This document shows positions 1-7,482 of a DNA stretch of 64,000 nt, in pieces. Below the pieces are notes generated by a model. It ran no database searches. It worked only from the letters and a program-made list of their open reading frames with translations, and was not told where the DNA came from. Made by a program: the position numbers and the translations under genes. The first letter of the stretch is position 1. Every line of letters starts with the position of its first letter. This DNA is from Listeria welshimeri serovar 6b str. SLCC5334 (lineage in GTDB: Bacteria; Bacillota; Bacilli; Lactobacillales; Listeriaceae). The stretch spans positions 1,240,001 to 1,304,000 of the forward strand of contig NC_008555.1 in NCBI RefSeq assembly GCF_000060285.1. Reading direction: 5' to 3'.

Positions 1-1
1 T

Positions 2-610
2 GCTCGTCTTAATACAGAGATCGAAAAAATTGATGCAAAAATAGATACAGAAACGAGTAAGCTTCAAAGTGAAGCAGCCGACTTACAACAGCAATTTGAT
101 AACATAAACCCTGAGCAATTCGCACAAAAAACTGCTTTGGATGAACATGTTAATGATGCTGATATTCATGTTACAGTGACTGATAAAACAAACTGGAATG
201 CAAAAGAAACAGTGGAAGGCGCACAGGCTAAAGCAGATAAAGCGCTAAATGATGCTAAAGTAGACGCTGCTGCTCTCTATGAGCCTAAAATTACTGTAAC
301 AGCGTGGGCAGCGCCGGCATTAAAAACAGGGTTCTCTATTCTAAGCTCGGCATATCCACCATTATATAGATTAAAGGGGAGTACGCTACAATTAAAAGGC
401 GCGATTGGTCGAACGAGCGCGAAGGGCGTAATGTATACACTTCCAGCAGGCTACAGACCGTCAGAACGTCGTGGGTTTTCAACGCCTTTGGTTTCGTCAG
501 TTTCAGGCACAGTTGCTACAATATATATTCAACCTAACGGAGATGTTGAGCTTGTTGCAGCGTCGCAAGATTCGCCTGTATGGATTGAAATTTCATTAGA
601 TATAGATTAA
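2..610 (+). CDS. Phage tail/baseplate protein, C-terminal part
   Basis: The frame is open from the window edge, so the start lies upstream. The first ~60 visible residues are a charged heptad-like coiled coil, followed by a segment common in Gram-positive phage baseplate or minor structural proteins (ADIHVTVTDKTNWNAKE). The last ~85 residues are rich in beta-forming residues and look like a small receptor-binding head domain. It lies directly upstream of the lysis genes, the usual place for the last tail gene of Listeria siphophages. A tail fibre or upper baseplate role is inferred from position and this motif; no catalytic residues are visible. Confidence 0.75.
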   Translation, partial: ARLNTEIEKIDAKIDTETSKLQSEAADLQQQFDNINPEQFAQKTALDEHVNDADIHVTVTDKTNWNAKETVEGAQAKADKALNDAKVDAAALYEPKITVTAWAAPALKTGFSILSSAYPPLYRLKGSTLQLKGAIGRTSAKGVMYTLPAGYRPSERRGFSTPLVSSVSGTVATIYIQPNGDVELVAASQDSPVWIEISLDID

Positions 611-661
611 GCCAATTTGGCTTATTTTTTATGGACACAACGGACAAGGGGATGATGGAAA

Positions 662-964
662 TTGGAAGTGACAAAAGAAAAAGTAAGTCGAATGGAAAGG
701 GAAATGCTCGATTTAAAACGCAGAATCGATGACATAGAGAACCGGAATCATAAAAAGGACCTTGACGAAAAAGAAGTAATACATGACATAAAACGTTCTC
801 TATTAACTCTCGAAGGAGATTTAAAAGCAGCATTGGAACAAGCTGAATCAAGAGAGCAAATAGCAATTCATGCAGCTGAGCGATCAAGCACAGGTTTTTA
901 CTGGGCAATAGGGTTAGTAGCTGTGTTGGTATTAAGTTCTATTGTACGTGGTTTTTTAATGTGA
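662..964 (+). CDS. XhlA-like holin-associated protein
   Basis: A 100-residue protein with ~65 residues of charged coiled coil (alternating Lys/Glu heptads) followed by one C-terminal membrane segment (about residues 78-97) and almost no tail. This is the architecture of XhlA/hemolysin-type proteins, which sit in the inner membrane and work with the holin in host lysis. The start is taken as TTG at 662, about 11 bases after an AAGGGG ribosome site; the nearby ATGs at 652 and 655 are in another frame. It is followed 13 bases later by the holin, giving a three-gene lysis cassette. Confidence 0.7.
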   Translation: MEVTKEKVSRMEREMLDLKRRIDDIENRNHKKDLDEKEVIHDIKRSLLTLEGDLKAALEQAESREQIAIHAAERSSTGFYWAIGLVAVLVLSSIVRGFLM

Positions 965-977
965 GGGAGGAATAATA

Positions 978-1232
978 ATGAAAATTAATTGGAAAGTACG
1001 AATGAAATCGAAAGTTTTCTGGGTATCTGTTATCCCGCTTGTACTAGTTTTAGTACAGCAAGTACTTGGTTGGTTCGGCGTAACAATTCCTGCGGACACA
1101 ATTAACAGAGAGGCGCTAGACATGATTAATAGTGTGTTTCTGCTACTGGGTGTCTTGGGTGTAGTTAATGACCCAACAACGCCTGGCGCAAGTGATAGCG
1201 AACTAGTCCAAAATAGAAAGGAAGTTAAATAA
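978..1232 (+). CDS. Phage holin, phiLC3 family
   Basis: An 84-residue membrane protein that forms the lysis pore letting the endolysin reach the wall. The basic N-terminus, a first hydrophobic segment (about 14-34), a short turn with acidic residues and a second segment (about 50-64), then a charged tail with the DPTTPGxxDS motif are typical of phiLC3-type holins. A GAGGGAGG ribosome site precedes the ATG. The stop codon overlaps the endolysin start (TAATG), so the two are translationally coupled. Confidence 0.9.
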   Translation: MKINWKVRMKSKVFWVSVIPLVLVLVQQVLGWFGVTIPADTINREALDMINSVFLLLGVLGVVNDPTTPGASDSELVQNRKEVK

Positions 1233-2194
1233 TGAACACATATTATAATGTAACTTCAAATGCAGGTCATTCGCATAAAGTTGAAGGAGCAACCGGAAAC
1301 GGATACAAAGAACATGTTGAAGCACTTAAGTATAATAACGAATTTATTGCAGAACTCAAAACCATTAATGTAAAAGCATTTAATACGACTTCGGAAGCTG
1401 GCACACAAAGCTCGATTCTTGTAGAACAAGCGAAAAAAGCAAACACAGTAAGTAGAGCAGGGCGCCTCGATGTTTCATGGCACTTTAATAGTTCTGCAAA
1501 TAAATCAGCAACAGGTGTTGAAGTACTCTATTATGACAACGCACAAAAGCAACTTGCGGCAGATGTGTCAGCTGCGTTAGCGAAAACGCTCGGGATTCGA
1601 GATCGAGGACCGAAACAACGCAAAGACTTGTATTTCCTTGCGAATACAAACGCACCTGCTATCTTAATTGAAGTAGCATTCATTAGTAACGCAAATGATA
1701 TGAAATCGGCAACTACTAAGCGAACAGCTGCTGTTAAGACTGTAGTTAAAGTCATTACTGGCAAAGACGCAGCTGCGAAAAACACAAATCCGAATCGACA
1801 TGATGGGAAAGTCGTTGACAGTGCGCCACTATTGCCAAAAATGGACTTTAAATCAAATCCTGTGCGCATGTATAAAGTGGGGACGGCGATACTTGTATAT
1901 GAGCATAATCAATATTGGTACAAGACATATATTGACGACAAACTATACTACATGTATAAGAGTTTTTGCGATGTTGTAACTAAAAAAGATGCAAAAGGTC
2001 GCATCAAAGTTCGAATTAAAAGCGCGAAAGACTTGCGTATTCCTGTATGGAATAATACGCGACTGAATTCAGGTAAAATCAAATGGTACAAGCCTGGAAC
2101 AAAACTTTCTTGGTATGACAACAAAAAAGGGTTTTTAGAATTATGGTATACAAAGGATGGTTGGTATTACACAGCTAACTATTTCTTAAAATAA
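1232..2194 (+). CDS. Endolysin, N-acetylmuramoyl-L-alanine amidase with PlyPSA-like wall-binding domain
   Basis: A 320-residue phage amidase that cuts the bond between MurNAc and the stem peptide. The N-terminal ~175 residues look like an Amidase_3 fold: zinc-ligand candidates are His in GHSHKVEG, His in SWHFNSS and the Glu of the ILIEVAF strand. The C-terminal ~140 residues (from NPNRHDGKVVDS) hold two SH3-like repeats and closely resemble, from memory, the cell-wall binding domain of the Listeria phage PSA lysin. The N-terminal half looks more distant, so this may be a mosaic enzyme. It directly follows the holin with a one-base overlap. Confidence 0.9.
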   Translation: MNTYYNVTSNAGHSHKVEGATGNGYKEHVEALKYNNEFIAELKTINVKAFNTTSEAGTQSSILVEQAKKANTVSRAGRLDVSWHFNSSANKSATGVEVLYYDNAQKQLAADVSAALAKTLGIRDRGPKQRKDLYFLANTNAPAILIEVAFISNANDMKSATTKRTAAVKTVVKVITGKDAAAKNTNPNRHDGKVVDSAPLLPKMDFKSNPVRMYKVGTAILVYEHNQYWYKTYIDDKLYYMYKSFCDVVTKKDAKGRIKVRIKSAKDLRIPVWNNTRLNSGKIKWYKPGTKLSWYDNKKGFLELWYTKDGWYYTANYFLK

Positions 2195-2217
2195 ATTATG
2201 AATCGGAGGCAACAAAG

Positions 2218-2634
2218 ATGGTACAAAAAAATATCGTAGTAGAATCAGGAGTAAAAGTTTATAAGGATAAAACGTTCAAAAAAGTAGTTGCAGAGCTACC
2301 TAAAGGCGCTATTTTTAAATACGAAAGCGGTTTTTGCGAGTTCAAAACTACGAAAGGTTACACAAATCGCGCAAACTGGACGTGTCCGGCTGTATCAGGC
2401 AGCTATGTTATTGCGCTAGCAAAAGTAACGCAAAAGCTTGCCGAAAAAGTTGGCGATAAAGGAATATTTCAAGTTTCAAAAGGCAATATCATTCGCGTAG
2501 ATCCTTCGAGCTTAAAAAACGGCTATGTGAATTGCGCTGTTTTCAACGACGTGTGGGAATGGGGCTTCAAGATTAAACTTGCAGATGTGAAACGATGCGA
2601 AACGTTAGCTTATAACTCAATAGCAAAATTATAG
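2218..2634 (+). CDS. Unknown protein after the endolysin
   Basis: A 138-residue soluble protein with a good GGAGG ribosome site, 23 bases after the lysin gene and before a terminator, so probably co-transcribed with the lysis genes. No signal peptide or membrane segment. Two halves of beta-rich sequence with tryptophan and Gly-Tyr pairs suggest a pair of small SH3-like folds, but I do not recognise a family. It might be an accessory wall-binding or regulatory protein; that is a guess from position. Confidence 0.65.
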   Translation: MVQKNIVVESGVKVYKDKTFKKVVAELPKGAIFKYESGFCEFKTTKGYTNRANWTCPAVSGSYVIALAKVTQKLAEKVGDKGIFQVSKGNIIRVDPSSLKNGYVNCAVFNDVWEWGFKIKLADVKRCETLAYNSIAKL

Positions 2635-2638
2635 TATA

Positions 2639-2666
2639 CTGCCCTCGCATTTTGCGGGTTTTTTGT
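2639..2666 (+). terminator. Terminator of the lysis operon
   Basis: A short GC hairpin (CCTCGCA, loop, TGCGGG, one bulge) followed by six T, four bases after the stop of the last lysis-operon gene. Confidence 0.75.
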
Positions 2667-2673
2667 CAAAATG

Positions 2674-2704
2674 AAAAAGGAGCCTTATTATTTGGCTCCT
2701 TTTC
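2674..2704. terminator. Second, bidirectional terminator
   Basis: Perfect ten-base arms AAAAGGAGCC and GGCTCCTTTT with a nine-base loop. It can stop the lysis transcript on the plus strand and the converging 418-residue gene on the minus strand. Confidence 0.85.
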
Positions 2705-2728
2705 AAGTAATTGGGAGGAAGTAATAAT

Positions 2729-3985
2729 TTAAAAAAATTTACTTAATTCATTTAAAACAGAATCATATTTTATTTGATTAGGCATTACTCCACCTTGACC
2801 AGGAGTATTTTTTAATAATTTCACATTACCTGTTTCAAGAGAAAAATCCAAATTGACAATTGAAGACTGGCTGTCAATAAATAAAATTAATTTCAGAAAT
2901 TCTACGGATTTTACATCTAATAGGACAGCAAGATTCAACCAATATAAATTGTCTGTGGAGATACAATGATTTTGTTTATCCAAAATCGTAATTTCGCTAT
3001 ATTGATTTTTTCTCTCAGCATTATTTCTAAACCTAATTCCAACAATGTCCCCTAAAGGATTTCTAGGAATACTCATTGCAATAATAGTCTGAATAGATGT
3101 TTTGACGTAATCAACAGTGGGTATAGTATCATTTCTTTTCGTATACTTCTTATCTATCGCATTGCAAAAACTTCTAACAGGTTTTTTAAAAGATTCTAAT
3201 TCTTTATCAATTTTTTCTCTTACATCTTTTAATAAATTTTCCTCAATATCAAATAATATTTCTTTAAAATTTAAGATTTTTTTGTAACTTATGGGTTTTT
3301 GAAATGATTCAATAAAATCAAGTGTATTTTTGATGCGACCAGACATGGTGCTAAATCTTTCATCTGTATTTACAAAATTTTCTACTTCTTGGGTACGAAT
3401 ATGCAAAAGTTGTCGTCTAAAATCAAATTCAACTATCGTTGGATAGACAATATCATAAGTAATATCATCGTTCTTATCATATATTTGATGTTGACGGCTA
3501 TCAATCATTGTTAATCTCAATGATTCCACGACTCCTGGGGAACTCTCAGTTAGTCTATAGCCACAGATGATAAAATCTTTATTTGATTTCTTACCTATGT
3601 TGTCAAGTATTTTATTATTAATTGGCAGTTTCCAGTTAATTAATCTTTGACCGTTAGTTTCTAATTCCTCATTTGATAACTTATAAATATAAGAATTAAA
3701 TAAGGAGTCTTCAGCAATTATAAACATTATCTCATCGAGTTGTTCAAGTGTTAAACTGCCGTTCTCAACCATTGCTGCTAAACTCATCGAAGCATACTCA
3801 GAAGAATCTCTATTAATCTCTCTGAATACTTGGTTATATGTTGTGAATGTTTTCTTCAGTATACTTTGTTCATCTTTGCTGTTCGCTATTTGTTTGATAG
3901 CATTTAGAACCTTCTTTATTTTTATAAAAGGTCTTAATAAAATAAGTTTTTCGTAAACGCTCTCATCGAATTTTATCATGTACAT
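2729..3985 (-). CDS. Unknown 418-residue protein in the prophage accessory region
   Basis: I do not recognise this family. It is a soluble, AT-rich protein with no signal peptide or membrane helix. The middle holds a long charged helical stretch (about residues 200-265); the C-terminal third alternates beta-type segments and ends with a Gly-rich turn (NTPGQGG). It is read opposite to the late genes, has its own AAGGAG ribosome site, and lies between the lysis cassette and the phage end. That is the usual place for lysogenic-conversion cargo (morons), including anti-phage genes. A defence role is only an inference from position and size. Confidence 0.7.
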   Translation of the reverse strand: MYMIKFDESVYEKLILLRPFIKIKKVLNAIKQIANSKDEQSILKKTFTTYNQVFREINRDSSEYASMSLAAMVENGSLTLEQLDEIMFIIAEDSLFNSYIYKLSNEELETNGQRLINWKLPINNKILDNIGKKSNKDFIICGYRLTESSPGVVESLRLTMIDSRQHQIYDKNDDITYDIVYPTIVEFDFRRQLLHIRTQEVENFVNTDERFSTMSGRIKNTLDFIESFQKPISYKKILNFKEILFDIEENLLKDVREKIDKELESFKKPVRSFCNAIDKKYTKRNDTIPTVDYVKTSIQTIIAMSIPRNPLGDIVGIRFRNNAERKNQYSEITILDKQNHCISTDNLYWLNLAVLLDVKSVEFLKLILFIDSQSSIVNLDFSLETGNVKLLKNTPGQGGVMPNQIKYDSVLNELSKFF

Positions 3986-4074
3986 TTCATCTCCTTGTTG
4001 TTAATGTAATTTCCTCCCAATTTTAGTATACATGATTTAATTAAAATAATCTTAATCGAAAGGAAGTGTTCATA

Positions 4075-4269
4075 TTGCAATATGATGAAATTGTAGAATA
4101 TGTTACAAAAATGATAGGAGAAGAAAATTTTAATGTTTTCCATATTACGAGAAAATATAGAATTGGTTATGATATGGCTCAGTCTTATATTAATGAGATG
4201 TTGAAAAATGGAATTATTAGCCAGATCAAAACTAGTGGTATTAATAATTCATATAAAGTAATTGTATAA
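4075..4269 (+). CDS. Small winged-helix protein, FtsK gamma-like
   Basis: A 64-residue protein whose whole length resembles the gamma (winged-helix, DNA-reading) domain of FtsK/SpoIIIE translocases: YDEIVEYV, then RKYRIGYDMAQSYINEMLKNGII and a short C-terminal wing. The motor part is absent. TTG at 4075 is chosen because AAAGGA sits about 10 bases before it; an upstream GTG at 4066 would be too close. It is divergent from the 418-residue gene across ~80 bases and is followed by a terminator. It may bind DNA as a regulator, or read polarity motifs; both are inference. Confidence 0.7.
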   Translation: MQYDEIVEYVTKMIGEENFNVFHITRKYRIGYDMAQSYINEMLKNGIISQIKTSGINNSYKVIV

Positions 4270-4285
4270 AGAAAAACGTTAACCC

Positions 4286-4313
4286 CCCTAACCTCAACGT
4301 TAGGGCTTTTTTT
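4286..4313 (+). terminator. Terminator after the winged-helix gene
   Basis: CCCTAAC and GTTAGGG arms with a six-base loop, then a run of T. A second eight-base repeat (CGCTAAAC/GTTTAGCG) follows at about 4328-4347 without a T run. Confidence 0.75.
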
Positions 4314-4799
4314 ATGCAAAAAAACACGCTAAACTTATGTTTAGCGTTTGCTGCATGTCAATTGACTCAGCGAAGTTTAGTTGAATGAAATGTAGACAGA
4401 ATCTACATAAATATTATTACATATTCGATTATTAAGAGTCAATATTTTTAATGTTTGATGAATAATTATGCGCATTTATTCAAGGAGGATTAATAGTTAA
4501 TGTTAATTACTTAAATAAAATGATTTAATTTAACATAATTATGCATTTTCCAAAGTATGAATTTGAACTTTCTGTCACATTTACACTCATGTCTGTATAA
4601 ACTATGAATAACAACTCAGTATGTTATCTATTTGTGATTAAAATACGATAGTACTCATATTGTGTGATAATTAGTCTAAATAAGCTCTGATTTAAGTCGT
4701 TCATGACAAGAAACGGACATTTCATTACATTTTTGGTTATACATTATATATTTTTGATATCATTTTGAGGTAAGAAAAATTATAAAAGGAGACTACATC
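4314..4799. other. AT-rich gap with a decayed gene start
   Basis: No open frame of useful length is visible. At 4482-4488 there is a perfect AAGGAGG ribosome site followed 11 bases later by an ATG that runs into a stop after four codons, which looks like the remains of a lost gene. The promoter of the protease gene must lie near the right end, but I see no clear -35/-10 pair. Confidence 0.5.
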
Positions 4800-5336
4800 A
4801 TGAATAAAACGGGAGTAAAAATTTTAATTTTCACAGTATTATTGTTAACAATCTTGATTCCAACAAATGCAAATGCTTATACTAAAAACGGTCATTATAT
4901 GACTAAAGCGGCGGCGAAAAATTTCAAAATTTATATTAATGGCTCTGCCGCTGGTTATAAAAGCATAATAATCAATGGTGCAAAAGTGTGGAATGTTTCG
5001 CCTTATTTGAATACTGTAAGTTTAGGAAATGATGTGAATCCTCATTTTACAGTAAGTACTTCAAAAGTGGATAGAGGTAGCATAGTTGCAACAAATCAGC
5101 CCTGGATATTAAAATCGACACCATCTATACGGGTTAAAAGTGAAATTACTACTTATAATGCTTTTAAATCATTATCCACTAGTGATAAGACAGAGACAAT
5201 AGCTCATGAATTTGGACATGGCTTTGGATTAGGGCACATAACCACAAAGAATGGAATTATGTTAGCTAAGGGATTTACGAAGAAAATAAAACCGCAAGCA
5301 GACGATTTAAATGGTATTAAATCTATATATAAATAA
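4800..5336 (+). CDS. Secreted metzincin-like zinc metalloprotease
   Basis: A 178-residue exported protein. Residues 1-26 are a signal peptide with a likely cut after Ala-Asn-Ala. Residues 136-146 read HEFGHGFGLGH, which matches the metzincin zinc motif HExxHxxGxxH exactly, and Met154 in NGIM fits the Met-turn. The rest (about 27-135) would be the upper catalytic subdomain, so this is a minimal matrixin-type protease with no binding domains. The ribosome site AAAAGGAG is strong. It is followed 15 bases later by a lipoprotein gene, suggesting a two-gene operon. Substrate unknown; it lies among prophage accessory genes, so it may be a lysogenic-conversion factor. Confidence 0.8.
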   Translation: MNKTGVKILIFTVLLLTILIPTNANAYTKNGHYMTKAAAKNFKIYINGSAAGYKSIIINGAKVWNVSPYLNTVSLGNDVNPHFTVSTSKVDRGSIVATNQPWILKSTPSIRVKSEITTYNAFKSLSTSDKTETIAHEFGHGFGLGHITTKNGIMLAKGFTKKIKPQADDLNGIKSIYK

Positions 5337-5351
5337 AAGGAGGTTTGAAAA

Positions 5352-5993
5352 TTGAAGGGTAAATTATTAGTTGTTATTAGTTTGGCAAGTATATCTTTAT
5401 TTACGGCCTGTTCGAATAATGAAAATGTGGATGAAAAGCAAATAAACGAAAAAGAAATAGAAAAAGTTAAGCCGAAAAATGGAGTGATTTCTTATCATGG
5501 TAAATACCTTGATTTAGCTGAAAATATGGGAGAACTAGAGGGAAGTTCACCTATCATTGTCACAGTTACTAAAAACTCTGAAAAATCTTCTGTAAAAAAG
5601 GAGTCTGTAGACAGCGATATTCCTACTGAATTTTATACTTTGAGTGAAGTGACAGTCAATAATATAGAAAAAGATGAAACAGGTTTATTAAAAGAAAACC
5701 AAAGTATTAAAATAATAGAAGATAGCGTTGAAAATGTTTCGGTTGATGGAGAAAAATATGATTTAACCATTGATGGTTACAAAAATATGAATAAAGGTGA
5801 AGAGTACACACTTTTTATAAGAAAAAGCAAAACAGGTGATAATTATGTATTAACAAATGCCGTTTTAAGTAAATATCCTGTTGAGAAGGAAACTGAATTA
5901 TTTCTAGAAGATGGAGAGAATATAGAGGAATCAGTTGAGGTGGAAGATACTTATAAGGAAATTTATCAAGATGTTTTAATTGAATATAATTAA
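5352..5993 (+). CDS. Lipoprotein, partner of the metalloprotease
   Basis: A 213-residue predicted lipoprotein: basic start, hydrophobic stretch and lipobox LFTAC with the modified Cys at position 20. A very acidic, Lys/Glu-rich linker is followed by a folded region with beta-type segments (about 45-180) and an acidic tail. The start is TTG after AGGAGGTTTGAAAA. It lies 15 bases after the protease stop and ends in a terminator, so both are probably one transcript. It could tether, inhibit or be cut by the protease. I do not recognise the family. Confidence 0.75.
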   Translation: MKGKLLVVISLASISLFTACSNNENVDEKQINEKEIEKVKPKNGVISYHGKYLDLAENMGELEGSSPIIVTVTKNSEKSSVKKESVDSDIPTEFYTLSEVTVNNIEKDETGLLKENQSIKIIEDSVENVSVDGEKYDLTIDGYKNMNKGEEYTLFIRKSKTGDNYVLTNAVLSKYPVEKETELFLEDGENIEESVEVEDTYKEIYQDVLIEYN

Positions 5994-6007
5994 AACGTTT
6001 AATTAAA

Positions 6008-6042
6008 AAGATTTCGACGTGATTGTCGAGGTCTTTTTTTGT
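6008..6042 (+). terminator. Terminator of the protease-lipoprotein operon
   Basis: An eleven-base-pair stem with two G-U pairs, a GTGATT loop, then seven T. Confidence 0.8.
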
Positions 6043-6093
6043 TTTAATAATGCTATAAAAAGTATTTTGATATAGTGATATTCTATTTAACTC

Positions 6094-6122
6094 TTGATTT
6101 TAAGAACGTTTGTTCGTATAAT
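6094..6122 (+). promoter_or_regulatory. LexA-controlled promoter
   Basis: TTGATT (6094-6099), a 17-base spacer and a perfect TATAAT (6117-6122). Inside the spacer lies AGAACGTTTGTTCG (6103-6116), with GAAC-N4-GTTC as in Gram-positive LexA boxes. LexA bound here would block polymerase, so the downstream gene should be SOS-induced. Confidence 0.8.
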
Positions 6123-6142
6123 GTTAGCAAGAGGTGACGAAA

Positions 6143-6376
6143 ATGTATAATTTAATTGATGATATTTTAGAACATTCAATAGTTTTAGTAGATGCACTTA
6201 AGCGTAATTGGTCAATAGAAGTACTGTTTTTAAAGAACAATCATCATGTGCGATACAAGTATGTAGTTCCTGTGTATTTAGACTATGAAAAACATATTGT
6301 GCAGCTTGAACAATTTGACGAACGAATAATTGACATTAATATAGAAGATATTGTTTTTTGTGAGGTTATGACATGA
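6143..6376 (+). CDS. YolD-like protein, SOS-inducible
   Basis: A 77-residue protein. The spacing of charged and aromatic residues and the end segment (IDINIEDIVF) resemble YolD-like proteins, which in Bacillus accompany Y-family polymerases of the UvrX type. ATG at 6143 is chosen over GTG at 6134 because the GAGGTG ribosome site lies six bases before it. The LexA-type promoter just upstream agrees with a DNA-damage role. No polymerase gene is next to it. Its stop overlaps the next start (ATGA). Confidence 0.65.
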   Translation: MYNLIDDILEHSIVLVDALKRNWSIEVLFLKNNHHVRYKYVVPVYLDYEKHIVQLEQFDERIIDINIEDIVFCEVMT

Positions 6377-6555
6377 GAGAATATAGCTTTAATGATTTTA
6401 AGTATATTTGTTATATTGAAGGAAAAAGAAAAGGTGTAGAAAAGTTATTTTCTAATCTAATAGCTAACAAGGATATTAATTTATTATGCAAAAAAATAGT
6501 AAAAGATGATTTAATTTTACATGATATATACGAATATTATAAACGATATTTATGA
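6373..6555 (+). CDS. Small unknown protein coupled to the YolD-like gene
   Basis: A 60-residue, very AT-rich, mainly helical protein with no recognisable motif. Its ATG overlaps the stop of the YolD-like gene (ATGA), so it should share that gene's SOS control. It is the last gene before the candidate prophage attachment site. Confidence 0.55.
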   Translation: MREYSFNDFKYICYIEGKRKGVEKLFSNLIANKDINLLCKKIVKDDLILHDIYEYYKRYL

Positions 6556-6603
6556 CAATTTTTATGACAATTAGCTTAGAATGGCTGTATATCAACACAT
6601 ATT

Positions 6604-6622
6604 AATCCCTCTCAGGACGTAA
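6604..6622 (+). other. Candidate attR: 3' end of a tRNA-Arg
   Basis: AATCCCTCTCAGGACG (6604-6619) can be read as the end of a T-loop, the 3' half of a T-stem (CCCTC), a seven-base 3' acceptor strand (TCAGGAC) and a discriminator G. No tRNA body precedes it, so it looks like the duplicated core left by integration into a tRNA 3' end. Phage PSA is known to use a tRNA-Arg site, and the lysin here is PSA-like. The intact tRNA should lie at the left prophage end, outside the window. Confidence 0.55.
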
Positions 6623-6624
6623 GC

Positions 6625-6672
6625 AAAAGCGTTATAAACGTTGGTAATACAATGTTTATAACGCTTTTTTGT
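6625..6672 (+). terminator. Terminator beside the attachment site
   Basis: Fifteen-base perfect arms (AAAAGCGTTATAAAC and its complement) around a 14-base loop, then TTTTTT. It starts three bases after the candidate attR core, so it may be the native terminator of the tRNA gene. Confidence 0.8.
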
Positions 6673-6703
6673 TTTATGAAGTTCAAAAAAAGTACAAAAA
6701 GTT

Positions 6704-7419
6704 TTAAATTTCATTAATCTTGTTCATTAACTCATTTACTTTATAAGATTCTTTTTGCTCCATTTCATCAATTACATGCGAGTAAGTTTCTAAAGTTGTT
6801 ACTATAGTGTTATGTCCCAATCTTTTAGATAGATACTTTATATTACAATCATTATATAAAAGAAGCGTAGCGTGTGTGTGGCGTAATCCATGAACACTAA
6901 TATCATTATTGATACCTAACTTTATACATTAGCGTTTTAATGATTTGTTTATAGCGTTGTTAGAAGGAGGGATATTGTTAATGCTAATAAAAACTAATTT
7001 GTTTTTATTAAATGACGAGTCCTTACATAGACGTGACGTTTTCTTGTAGTTTCCTTCGCATGCGTTTTCGCAAATTCATTAATAGCTTTTTGATATGTTG
7101 TTCTATTAACATCATTTATTTTTAATCCAACAAAATATTTTTCACAGAATTTTATTGCATAATCATAATGTTTATCATTTTCTATTGATTTTTTTTGCTT
7201 TCTAAAAGTTGTATACCATTCTTTAAAAGTCTCAACGAAATTTGCTTCACCAGCGTTTATGTCTACTCCTCTATGCAATTTGTCTTCCATTTCAGAAGCT
7301 GCTAATAAAGCTTGCTTTTTTGTCGGAAATCCGCTTTTGCTCTTTACTTTGTACTTCCCAGCTTCTTTATATGAAACGCGATATTTCCAACCTGTTTCAG
7401 TTTTTACAATATTGGCCAT
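6704..7419 (-). pseudogene. int: Broken tyrosine-type phage integrase
   Basis: The N-terminal ~130 residues (arm-type DNA-binding region GWKYRVSYKEAGKYKVKSKS and the core-binding start) are intact from ATG 7419 with an AAAGGAAG ribosome site. The frame then stops at 6994. Further on, at 6704-6930 in another frame, lies the integrase end with HGLRHTHATLLL, LGHNTIVTTLETYSH (Arg-His-His-Tyr catalytic residues) and an in-frame stop just before it. The middle (~150 residues, including the first catalytic Arg) is missing. Such integrases run ~385 residues. It lies at the left end of a second, decayed prophage and cannot be active. Confidence 0.85.
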
Positions 7420-7482
7420 AATAGTACTTCCTTTCGTACATACTTTCTTTTTTAGGTAAAAAGAAAAGCCCGGAGGCTCTTT

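Noticed and set aside
4328-4347. Second hairpin CGCTAAAC/GTTTAGCG as a terminator
   Set aside because: No T run follows on either strand.
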